A stretch of 54,227 nucleotides of DNA. Origin: an uncultured Litoreibacter sp. (GTDB lineage Bacteria > Pseudomonadota > Alphaproteobacteria > Rhodobacterales > Rhodobacteraceae). The notes under the pieces were generated by a model. That model saw only the letters and a list, made by a program, of their open reading frames with translations, was not told the origin of the DNA and made no database searches. The stretch spans positions 1-54,227 of the forward strand of contig CANLUY010000005.1 in assembly GCA_947494435.1 (NCBI GenBank), given 5' to 3'. Within the stretch, counting starts at the first letter, position 1; each line of letters begins with the position of its first letter. Below, piece after piece: positions 17,301 to 29,300 of the stretch. The position numbers were made by a program, and so were the translations under genes.

Positions 17301-20300
17301 AAGATTGATGCCACAGGCACATTGATTGGAAACCCAAGTTCGGTGCCGGATCTTGATGCGGCGACTGATGGGATCGTGTTCGTCACAACGTCGGTCGGAA
17401 TTAAGTCGGGGCAGGGGTCTGACGTCACCGGTGATCAAAAATTTGCAATGGGTGTCAGCGTCAATCTGTTTGAAACAGACAATGACACGATTGCGCGGAT
17501 CGGAGACAACGCGTCGATTACGACCTCGGGCGACGTGGTAGTCACTGCAAAACAAGAGGCGTTGTTCACGCACCTATCAGCCTCCTCCGGTGGGGCGGCC
17601 AAGCTGCTGCCGAACGGCGCAAGCAATCTGGTTGGTGCACATGTCTCCGTCCCACGGATGTTGAGCACTGTGATTGCCGAAGTCGGTGATGCGACGGTTA
17701 ACGCTGGCGGTGACCTGAACATTCTGGCCGAGAATGATGTCATTCAACTTGGCGTAGCGAAATCCGGTGGTTCTGCCGCGAAAGCCGCAATCAACGGGGC
17801 GGTCGCGGCAAATATCTTTGAGACAACAACAGTTGCGCGGTTGGGTGAGCAAGCCCGCGTGAATGTCCAAGACATTCGTATTGAGGCCGTAGACAGCAGC
17901 ATGTTGGTGTCTATTGCGGGCGCAACGGCGAGTGGCGTCAATCTGGGCTTTGGAGCGTCAGCTGTTATCAACCTGATCAAGCGCGACACGCGCGCAGAGA
18001 TCGGCAATTCTGATGTTGTCAGTCTGGCAGCAGCGGGTGGCCGCAGGATTGATGCGCGGACCCTCAATATATACGCCGCAAATACCGGCATTATCTTTGG
18101 CAGCGCCCTTGCCGGAACCAAAGTCGCAGGTTCGGCGGCAGGGTCTGCCGCGGCTGGCGCGCAGGACAATGACCAGCAACTTGCGGCACCAGCCGCCTTG
18201 CTCAGCAACGATGAGAACGCAGCGGTCGCGGCACAAAACAACACCCAAAGTGCGCCTGACGCGACGGGGGCCTCCCGTGCATCAGGATTTGCGATCTCCG
18301 GGTCGGTCGTTTTGAACTTGTTCCAAAAGAATGACGTCACCGCCGGGATCAACACGCGCACAACAATTGCTGCAGCAAATAGCGTCACAGTTCTGGCGGA
18401 GAATACGGCCCGTGATGCAGCCCTTGCAGGCAGTGTCGCGATTGGTCTTGGCCTTGATCTGAGCGCGAACGCACTTGCGGGGGCGGTTGCGGTCAAGAAA
18501 GACACGCGCAACACGCGCTCAATTTTCCGCGGTGCTACGATCACAGGTTTGACTGTGTCTGCGGATGCGCGTGATGCTGCGCGCAGCGTGACTGTTGCGG
18601 TCAGCGGCTCGGGCGGGAAGAGCACTCTGGCGGCTTTGGCGGGGTCCGTTTCCACAAATATCGAAGCTGGTGAAACGCTCGTCCTTGTTCAAGGCGCCAC
18701 CGTTACGACGACGGTGTCGCAGACATTTATCGCGCGCAACCAAGGCCAGCAATTCGGTATCGCAGGCGGAGTGAGTGCAAGTGTCGGTGGGCAGCTGGGC
18801 ATTGGATTTGGTGTTGCGACCAACGATTCAAGCCGTGATGCCAAACTGTTCGAAACAGGATCAACTCTGACGTCACCGAGCGTGTCGATGCGGTCCCTGA
18901 GCGAGTTGGAAGTCTATGGCATTGCGGCCTCTGGCGGCTTGGCGCGCTTGTCCCTAGGTGGGTCTGCGGTTGCGAATACTGTGAGCGGTAGCGCGATCAC
19001 ACGCCTCGATGGCACGCGCATTGTCGGCGGTAACGTTGTGATTGATGCACGATCCGGCAATGAGCTGTGGGCTTACACCGGTAACCTGTCTGTCGCGGCA
19101 AAAGCGGCAATCGGTGGGGCTGTTTCTACCAACCTGCATGATGGTGGCGCACAGGCGATTGTCTCAGATGCGGACATCACAGGGGACGACATTTCCGTCA
19201 CCGCCGGAGCACAGGCGGACTTGACCGCACGTGCTCTGGCATTGTCGACGGCTGCAACAGGTGCCGTTGGTATTGGGATTGCCGTCAATAAGACCGGAAT
19301 GACGGTATTGGCAGATATTGACAGCAGTGACCTTCTGGCACGAGGCAATATCACCGTCAGTTCGAACGCCGTCGCCAATGTCAGCGGCCTGACCTTTGCG
19401 GGCGCAGATGGTGGGGTCGTCGCGGCGACAGGGACTGCGACCTATAACGAAGCCAATAATACGGTTGAGACCTTTGTCCGTGATCAAGACCGAACCGACG
19501 CGTCGCGCCTCTTCGCCAAGGGTAGCATTGCAGTTACATCGGCGGCAGATACAAATGTCGTTTTGTTGGGTGGACGCGACAAGTTACCGAACCTGAACGG
19601 CAATATCACAGCGGCGGGAACCGCGGGTTTCGGGGCCTCCATCACCATCAATTCCACCAATAACCAAGTGACGACAGCACTTTTGGATGAAGCCTCCGTG
19701 CAGGGATTTGGCGCGTCGACCGTTGGGACGCGGTTGGGTGCTTATCGTGGTGTCTTGGTCGATGCCTATGCCGTCACCGATGTTGATGCCATGGCGATCA
19801 GTGGGGGTGCTGCTGTCAACGCAGCGCTGACGGGGATCTTCGTCTACAATACGGTCTCAGACGATGTGGCGACAAATGTAGGTGATGGCCTGACGGCCAA
19901 GATCAATACAGTCACGGGCCTTGATGCGGCCTTGTCTTCAGAGATCTCCGGAACAGTTGATATCTACGCTGCTTTGGGCGGAACAGACTTTTCAGCCAAT
20001 GCAGGGCAAAGTGTGCGCATTTCGGCAGCTGCGTTGAACGCTATTGATAACTTTGCGCTTGCCGTCGCAGTGTCAGGAGCAGCGGTCGGTGCGTCAGGCT
20101 CTGGCAACCTGATCGACAGCACGGCGCAGGTGATCGCGAATACTGCCACTGTCAACGCACAGTCAGATATTGATGTGCTCGCTGACGTGACCTCTCGCGT
20201 TACAACCTATGCACTCGGCGCATCGGGTGGCAAAGCTGCTGGATCGGCGAGTGTGACCTATAATTCGATCAAATCCGCCGCTTTGGTCAATCTGATCGGA

Positions 20301-23300
20301 ACAGGCTTGTCAGCGGGCGGTGCAGTCAGCGTTACGTCGAACGTTGACACCGATCTGACCAGCTATGCCGGTAATTTGGCCGTTGGCGGCGCGGCGGGGG
20401 CAGGTGCTGTGCTTGTCAATATTCTGGCCACGCAATCCGAAGTGCGCACAACTGCAACAACTGTTGATCGCTACAATCTATTTGACACGCCGCCGGCAAG
20501 CGGTCCGGTCGGTGAAATCAGACCAACCTATGTTCCGGGTCTCATCACCGCGGGCGGTGACGTCACGATTGACGCAAAAACGGTAAATGTCGCAACAAGC
20601 AACGCGATTTCGGGCGCGGTTGGGGGCGGGTTTGTCGCGATCAGCTCCGCCATCAATCTGATGGAAAGCCAAACCGGTGTTGTGATTGCTCCAAATTTCG
20701 CAATCGAGGGTGATGACGTCTCTATTTCCGCGATTGAGCAAACAAGACTGTCTGATCTTGTGGGCGTGTTGGCAGGCGGCGGGGCCGGTGTCGGTGGATC
20801 GCTGAACTACGTTGATTTCGCAGGAAATGCCTCTGTCATAATCGGAACAGAAGCGCGGATTGCGGCGGAAGGTGACCTGAGCCTTAATGCGCAAGCGGAC
20901 CGCGATGTGGATGGCATGGTTGGCATGGCGAGCATTGTCGGCGGTAGTGCACTTTCTGCTGTGATCTCCATCATCAATATTGGCGGTAAGGCGATTGACG
21001 AGAGTGGCAAAGGCGGTCTGATCCTTAATCAAAGCCAAACGGCCCTGTCTGATGACCCAACTGCTGGACAACAGACAGGCTCCTTAGGAGCAATGACATC
21101 ACGCAGCGGGGCTACGGGCGCTGTTGGAGTGCTGGATGCTGACCGGCAAAGCGCCGACATCGCCCCAACGGGTGCACGTGTCGATAATGTTGGTGTTGTG
21201 ATCGCGGCAGATGCCACGCTGCAGGCAGGCGGCAATCTTGATTTGTTGGCCCAAAGCAATACCGCGATTGATCAGACTGTTGGCGTTGTCTCTGTTGGGA
21301 TGGCGGCGCTGTCGGCGGCGGTTGGCGTGACCAACCTGAGTTCAAAAGCGCGGATTGATATCCATACCGGCGCGCGCATCCTCTCCGACAATGTTATTAC
21401 GATTGCGGCGGGGACAGCTGCGCGACCAAATCAAACCTCGATTGAGTCGACGGTCTATTCGGTTGCGGCGTCAGGTGGGGCAAATGCCTCCGCTGGTGTG
21501 TCGGTGGCGAATGCAAAGACCCAAACTGATGTCGTGATTGCAGGCGGTGTGCGCATTGGCACGGTTACAAATGCCGGTACGGGGAATGCTGCAGCGGCTG
21601 GCGATACGTTGGATCTGCCCGCTAAGGTCAACATCAAGAGCACGCGGGCTGATACGATCCAGACAACGATTACAAATTTTGGACTGGCAGGCGCTGCAGC
21701 CGTTGGCGCGGCTTATGCAGAGGCCAATAATGCAGGCACTGCGAATGTTACGATCGGCGCATCCAACGGCAGCGTGACGAATATCGCCAGTGGCAACGTT
21801 CTGGTCGAAGCCAGTGATTTGAGCCGCGTCTCTGCGACAACCACAAGTGCGCAAGGGGGCACCTTGGCAGGTGTTTCTGGCGCGTTTGCTTTGACATCAA
21901 ACACGGGCGGTACGGCGGTTCTTATGGCTCGCACCGCTGTGAATGCAGCGACCTTCGCGTTGAACAACACCTCAAGCGCCCAAGCTGCGTCTGACGGGAC
22001 GGGGTTGGCGCTGGGCGCCTTGGCGATTGGCGTGACCATTGCGGAAGCTTACTTCGATGCTTCCCTGACGACGGAACTAAACGCAGTCACGGTTGACGCC
22101 GTGACAATCGAATTAGTGACCGAAATCCGTCAGGATGGTGCGAACAGAAACGTGTTTGCCGATGCTCTTGCGGGCTCTGGCGGTATTCTTGCGGGCGGCG
22201 GCGCTGTTGCGCGTGCACTGTCCAATTACCGCATTACGACGACGATTGACGGCGGCGCTGACGCAGTTTTGGCCACCCGCCTCAGCGCATCTGGTCAGGC
22301 CATTGTGCGGACGAACGCGAATAACTTTAGCTCACAAGCCGACGCTTCCGGCGTTGCAGCGGGCGCTATTGCTGTTGGTGTGGTGATCGGGGAAGTTGGG
22401 CAAAAAGACCGCTCTGGCGAAGTCCTCACCGACATCCGCAGTGGGACAATCACGGGGCTGAACGGTGTTTTCATCGGCAGTGATAATTCTCAAGTGCAAG
22501 GCATCAAGGTTGTTTCCGGCTCCGGCGGCTTGGTGTCCGGCGCGGGTGCTGAGGCAAAAACCTATGTGAATGGAAAGAGCACGACAAAGATCGGCGATAG
22601 CGGCGCTGTTACGCTGATTGCAGGCAATCCGCTTGCCCCTGAGGAATCGCGGTTCAATGGTGAGCTTACCGTGCTTGCCTCGCAAGATACGAAGATCAAC
22701 AGTTTCATTGATAACACCAGTGCTTCAGCCGTCGGGTTCTCAGGTGGCTTTACAACTGCAAACGTCACCTCTGACGTCGATGTCATCATTGGAAGCGGTG
22801 CCCGCACAATCGCCAATTTCTACACGATCAACGCGTTTAACGCCCTGACCCGTGCGCAAGGCTCAAACAGCATTAAGTCCAAATCAGGTGGTGGCTTGGT
22901 GGGGGCTGCGATCTCGTCGGATGTGATTGCGACTGTTAACACTGATGTCACGATCAAAGATCAAGCCGAGTTGCGACAAATCGGCGATCCAACTTTCGCC
23001 AAAGGCTTCATCATCGGATCAGAGGCCAATTTGCGCGTTGAAGACCGGCAACTTCTGGATGCGGGCGGTTTGATTGCGGTGCCGATAGGGCGCAGTGCGA
23101 TTACCGTCAACCAGACTGGCAGCGTCACAATCGGCTTGGCGAAAATTCGGGCAGCGGGCAAGCTGGATATCTATTCAGGGGCAAATGCGACGCTTAAAGC
23201 AGAGGCGCATTCGACGACCTATGGTTTGGCCGGCACGGCGTCCTCCAAGACTTATGCGACGTATAACGCGACCAACACGGTCGATATCCTGCCGGGGGCT

Positions 23301-26300
23301 GACATTCTGTCATTCACCGATATCGCACTGCGGGCGGGGCAGGGAAGCGGCGGAGAACAGCGTGTCGACGTCGATGCTGAATCCCGTTCCTTCAACAAAA
23401 CCGCAGTTGCGATTGAGATTGATCCGGTTGCAAACGCAATCTCGAACGTCGTGGCCAATGTAAACATCGGCGCCGGTTCAAAAGTCATTGCGTATCAAGA
23501 CATCGACCTGATTGCCTCTGGCGGTCGGCGTGATGTGCGTGGCTTTGGATTGGCCAAGGACTTTTACAAAGAAGTGGTAGCTGCTGCGGCCTCGATTGTT
23601 GGGGCATCACTGGTATTGGATATCGAGACTGGTGAAACCACAAACAACGCCACCGGAACGGTAACTGTGAACGGCGAAGTGCGGTCCGGAGCATTCAACC
23701 GCCGCGTGCTGTATCTTGATGACAATGATGTGCTGAACAACGGTCTGCTTGAAACGGCAAGAGACAGTGGCGTATTTGAAAGCAATGCGGATGCACCGGA
23801 TCCTTCGCTTTATCTAATCGAGCGAAATGTCGATCTGGGTCTGCCCATTCAGGCACGGATCACGTCGCTGGAAGCCTTGATCACAGATCCGGCAACCAGT
23901 GCGGCCGACAAAGCGCGTTATTCTGCAAGCCGCCTTGTCTTGCTCAACAGGCTCAGCGATTTGGCCGGTGAGCTGTCGACAGTGGTTACCGTTGATTACC
24001 TGCGCGCGTCAGAGGGCAGCGTGCGTATCGAGGGCGACGTTTTGACGGGGAGCGCGACAGGCTCGCTTTACGCGGCGAGTGAAGCGGATATCCGGATTTA
24101 CTCCACCTCGGGCGCACAGCTAAATATCTTGGGCCTTGAGATCGCAGAGGTTGAGGGCGGCGACATCACGTTTAATGAAGCGCTGATTGCGGCAGGAAGC
24201 CCCGACTATGCGTTCAATGTGTCTTTTGGTCAGGTCGTGGATGGTGAGAATCTAGTCAGTATCATCACCAACCGTCCGCTTGCTGGCCCACCGAATGCCG
24301 CAGCGCTGGGCAATATTGATCTGCTCGGTACAGTCTCGAACTTCACGGGTGATGTGGCTGTTAATACGGAAGAAGGGTCCATCACTCAAAGCGCGCCAGT
24401 GAATTCAGAAAACTACGCGGCAACGGCCTTGAAGGGGTCCGTCAACATTGGCCCGACCGACGGCATTGATGATCGTGGCGGCAAGCCCAGCGTGACATAT
24501 GGCAACTATGTCAGAAACAGCGAAGGTATCTCCAATGTGCTGTATAACATTGGTGTCAGGAACAACTTTGGCCGCATAGACACGTCTTACGCACGCAGCT
24601 CACGGACTTCGACGAACAGTTTTGCGTACCGCGCGCCTACAGGCTTCACGACAGCCGGACGCAGCATTACCATTCTGGCGGAATACACCAATATCAATAC
24701 GTTGTTGCGCGCGGGAACGGGCTCCTACAAAGTGACGATTGGTGCGGAGATTGACAACGTTGTCGCAGGCTTACGCGCCAGCGGGGGAACAGGGCGTACG
24801 CGCTTGGACAGCCTTGCCTCGCCGTCGCGCAATGGTGTCGTTCGGACGAGCGCTATCTCCAACGATACGAATGCCGAGATCTACTACAATTACGAGACCG
24901 GTAAGATCGAGATTGAAGACATGAAAGTGCGCGGCGGTGCGATCTATGTCGTCAGCAATGTCATCTCAACCGGCTTTGGCGCATTGGAAGCCGTCGATGG
25001 GTTTGGGTCCTTGTCGCTCAATTCTCAGGCCCAAACGGATGTGGTCATCAATTCGATTGATCTTGGCGGATCGGCAAATGGCTCAGCGCTTGAAGGGCTT
25101 GTGCGGATCACGGACCTGTCAAAATACAGCAATTACACAGGCGGCGGGCCAGCACCCTTCCTGACCACAGACTATCGCAGCATTGGTGGCGTGGTTCGCG
25201 TCTATGACAACAACGCGCAAGCCGATGGCAGCAGCGGCGAAGAGACGATTCAAGACGCCTTTGGCAATAATGTCATTCGACCTGCGCGACTGGTTTCGAA
25301 CCCAGAGACCAGCGGATCTGACTTTATCTATCGGCCGGTGGTTGACCGTGACTACGTCGCGGTGACAGAAAAAACCCGTCTTCTGAAGCTCGACCAATTT
25401 GATGTTTCGATCGTCCACGGGAATGGCTCTACCATTTCCGATCCGCGGTTTAGTGCTTGGTATCGTGAACGAAAGATACCTGTTTCGGACGCTGGTGTTA
25501 TTGCAAATTCCGAAAACCTGATTGCGTCAGCGGCAGCCAGCCGTCCGTTTGTTGCCAGATCACTTGGTGGCAGTGACTACGCATATGCTTACGATCATTC
25601 TCGCAATACCTATCGTCTGGCGCAGGGAGCGCGGTATTACGACTACGTTGATGTCTACGGAAAAACCCACCGCATCTTCCTGAATGCCGGTTTGCATAAC
25701 CTCGCGGATCAAGTGGCAAATCCGTTTGATGATCGCACAGGGCGCGTCAATGCAGGCTTTGAGCGCATCTATAACATCTGGCCGGGGGACCAATCTTACT
25801 ACAGCCTGATCTACGATATTGAGCCCGGTCTTAGATCGTCAGAGCGCGAACTGAACATCCGCCACAAGATCATTGATATGCGCAGCGCTCTCTTCTACGA
25901 GACAGAGCGGCATGTGCACCGTTTCAAGGCTGATTACGGGATTGCTGTCAGGTTCTCTGGCTCACAAACCGCCGGGACGAATATCACTGCGAACGGAAAT
26001 GTGATCCTGAACAAGGACATCTTTAACCGCTTTGGCGAGACGTCGATCACGTCACAAACCGGCTCCATCCTGTCCGCGACGCCCAATGTCGAGATCAAAG
26101 GCGCCAACCTGAACCTAAGCGCCGTCAATGGATCCATCGGTGGTATCGGTGGTCCGCTGCGGATTGACCTCTCGGATGACACAAACCCCGATCCGAATAT
26201 CGTCACCCCGGGACGGCTCAGTGCTGTTGCAGGGCAGGGTATCGACATCTTCGAAATTTCAGGAGACCTGCGCATTGACCAGCTTGAGACGACTCAGCGC

Positions 26301-29300
26301 GGGACCGCGGATTTCGGCGCTCAGGTGGGCGGTATTAAGATCAAAGCGCAAGGGAACATCATTCAAACCGGCGCAGCCTCCGCGTTTAAAGGCTCAGATA
26401 TCTCACTAGACTCGCAATCCGGTGGCATTTTCCGCGAAGGGGTGAGCGGATCTGAAGCGCTGTTGGTGGATACAGAATTTGGCAGGCTGGATGCGGCAGC
26501 TCAAACAGATATCACCGTGCGTGAAGTTGCGGGCGATCTCGGAATTGGGACGGTGTCCTCCGTCACAGGCAATGTGACATTGGAGGTTCCAACAGGCCGT
26601 GCCTTGGATCGCAACAATGTCGAAGTGCGGGACACACGCACGCTGGCACAACTCAACACGCTTTGGTCAAAGGAGTTGGCCCTGACCGCGTCATCTGTGG
26701 AATATGCAGAGCGGATCACAACCTACCAAGATCGCTTCACGGCGGAATACCAAGCCTATTGGGCGAAACGAACCGCCAATGGTGGTGCAGGTCCCGTTGT
26801 CTTCACGTTGGACCCATCGGTTGAAGCCGAGCTGCGGGCGAGCGGGCAGAGTGATGCAGATGTAACGGCCTATATCGCAAGGTTGCAGGCGCTTTACACC
26901 CAGTGGAACAGCGAAGGCAGCTTCGATCAGACCTATACGTACATAGCAACCGCGCCTGAGATCGCAGACCTCACGGCGGCACCAACCGCGTATGATACGC
27001 GGATCGCAGAACAGATATCCGCGTTCGAGAGCCGTTTCACGGCTGAGTATCGAACCTATTGGGAAAAACGCAACGCCGGCGGCGGTCTGGGCAATGTCGT
27101 TTTCGCGCTCGACCCGACAGTCGAAGCCAATATGCGTGCCAGCGGCTTGGGTAACGCGAGAGTGGACGACTACATCGCAGAATATCAGGCGCTTTACACC
27201 CAGTGGAACGGCGAAAGCAACTTTGACCAGAATTACAGCTATACAGCGACGGCTTCTGAAATAGCGAGCCTGACAGAGGGTAGTGTTTGGACAACTGAAG
27301 ATTTGACGACAAGTATTCGGGCTGGCCTCGTTCTGGAGACAGGTGACACAAACATCCGTCTTGAAAATCCGAATGTGATTGCTTCGGGCGATATTACAAT
27401 CACAGCACGCGATGGGATCGGTGAGATCAAAGACCCCTACGAGCTCGTTAAACCAGCCGCGGGCTCCACTTTGACAGCCCGCGATCTGGAAGTGCTTGCC
27501 TTGGCTGACAAAGATGACTTTGACATTGATGGCGACGGTACTCCTGATCTCAGCGCTGCAGGGAATACTCTGATCCGCCAAGAAGAAGATCTGAATTTCG
27601 CCTTCACTGAAGACCTGAATGGCCGCGCAACAGGCGATTTGCGTCTGACAAGCAATTTCAATGAAATCTATCTGGCCTCCGAAACGGCTGCGGAGATCAA
27701 CAAAGTTCACGGTTCGGGCGCTGTTGAACTGCGTGTCGACGGGCTTTTGACAAACGCAAATGTCGAGACGTTCGCCGTTGCGGGTCAGGACGTCTTACTC
27801 GAGTCCGGCGCTTTGAGTGATATCGGCGAAGCAGGCGGTGCCCTGACGGTGAACATCTTGGCAGGCGGAACGCTAAGTGCGCGCAGCGGCAAAAACATCT
27901 ATCTTGACGCCCCCACTGCTGCGGGCGTTGCAGGGGATCTGCCGATTGCCACTATTTTTGCGGGGGATCATCTGACACTGACTGCAGCCGGGGCGATCAC
28001 GGATGCCATCGGCAGCGGTTTGGAGCGAATCATTGCAGGCTCCGCTGACATCACAGGCGCGACACTTGGAACTGCAGGAACGCCGCTTGGTGTCGCCATC
28101 GTTGATCCGGAAACAGGCGCTGCCGATCTGACATCAACACTCGGCGAGATTAACGTCTTCTCTGCACGCGATTTTGCGCTCAGCGGGTTTAGCTCTCAGA
28201 CGGGTGGACGTCTGGCCACGACAAACGGCGCGGCCTTAGAGTTGCGAGGGCCAAGCCCCATTTCATTCGCTGGGAATGCCGCGTTCCAACTTGACCTAGA
28301 CGGCGCGTTGAGTTTCTCGGGCGTCACTGGCCCGGCCATCACCGGTGGAACCTTGGATGTCGTCAGCAGAATTGGTTTTGGCACCGACCCACAGCGGCTT
28401 ACCACCCAAGTCGCCAATCTGAACTTTGCACCATCCTCATCATCTCCTGTTGCTGCTCCGCTATCCGTTTGGATCGCTAACACCGGCGACCTGACAGTCG
28501 GCACCGTGAACCAGACCGGATCAACAGTCTCTCAAACCGGCATTTCAACGACAGGTGATCTGACACTCGGGTCCTTCGGTGTCGCGGGTGAGCTGGATTT
28601 CGATGCAGGTGGACGCATTGAAAGCGGGGTGATCGCCGCCAATCGTTTGGAGCTGAAAGCAGCAGGAGATATCGGCCGCGGCAAAGCCTTGGCATTAAGC
28701 GTCAATACACTCGACATTGAGACAACAAATGGCGACGCGCGCGCGGCGTTGACGGGTGGTGACGTGACGATTGAACGCGCTGATATTGGCGGCCGTCTTG
28801 ATCTCCAAATCACTGGGGGCGATGCAACCATCGGGCCAGATGGTATTCGCACAAGCGGCACTGCACAGATTACCTCAGTTCAGGATTTGATCCTCGCAGC
28901 GGGAACGGATCTTAGCGCCGGACGTAATTTGGACCTGAACGCGGATACAATCATCGCACAGGATGGTGTCGAACTCGCAGCAGCAGATCTGGTGCGACTG
29001 CAAGCGATGGACATCGCCGCTAGTGATAACCTGAGCCTGCGTTCGCTTGGCACAACAAATGTTGCGGCAAGCAATAGTTTCAACGTTGCAAGTGGGTTTG
29101 TAACGTCATCCGAGTTCGACACAACATTCACTGCGCAAGCTCTGGCTTTTGGTGACCGCTCTAATATTTCATCGGAGAATGGAAATGTCACAATTGCCTC
29201 TACGGTTGGAGATCTAAGCTTTGGTAAGCGAATGATCGGTCGTGCACAGAACGGGACATTCCAACTGGCCGCAGCGCAGGATCTGGCAATCGGCAATGCC

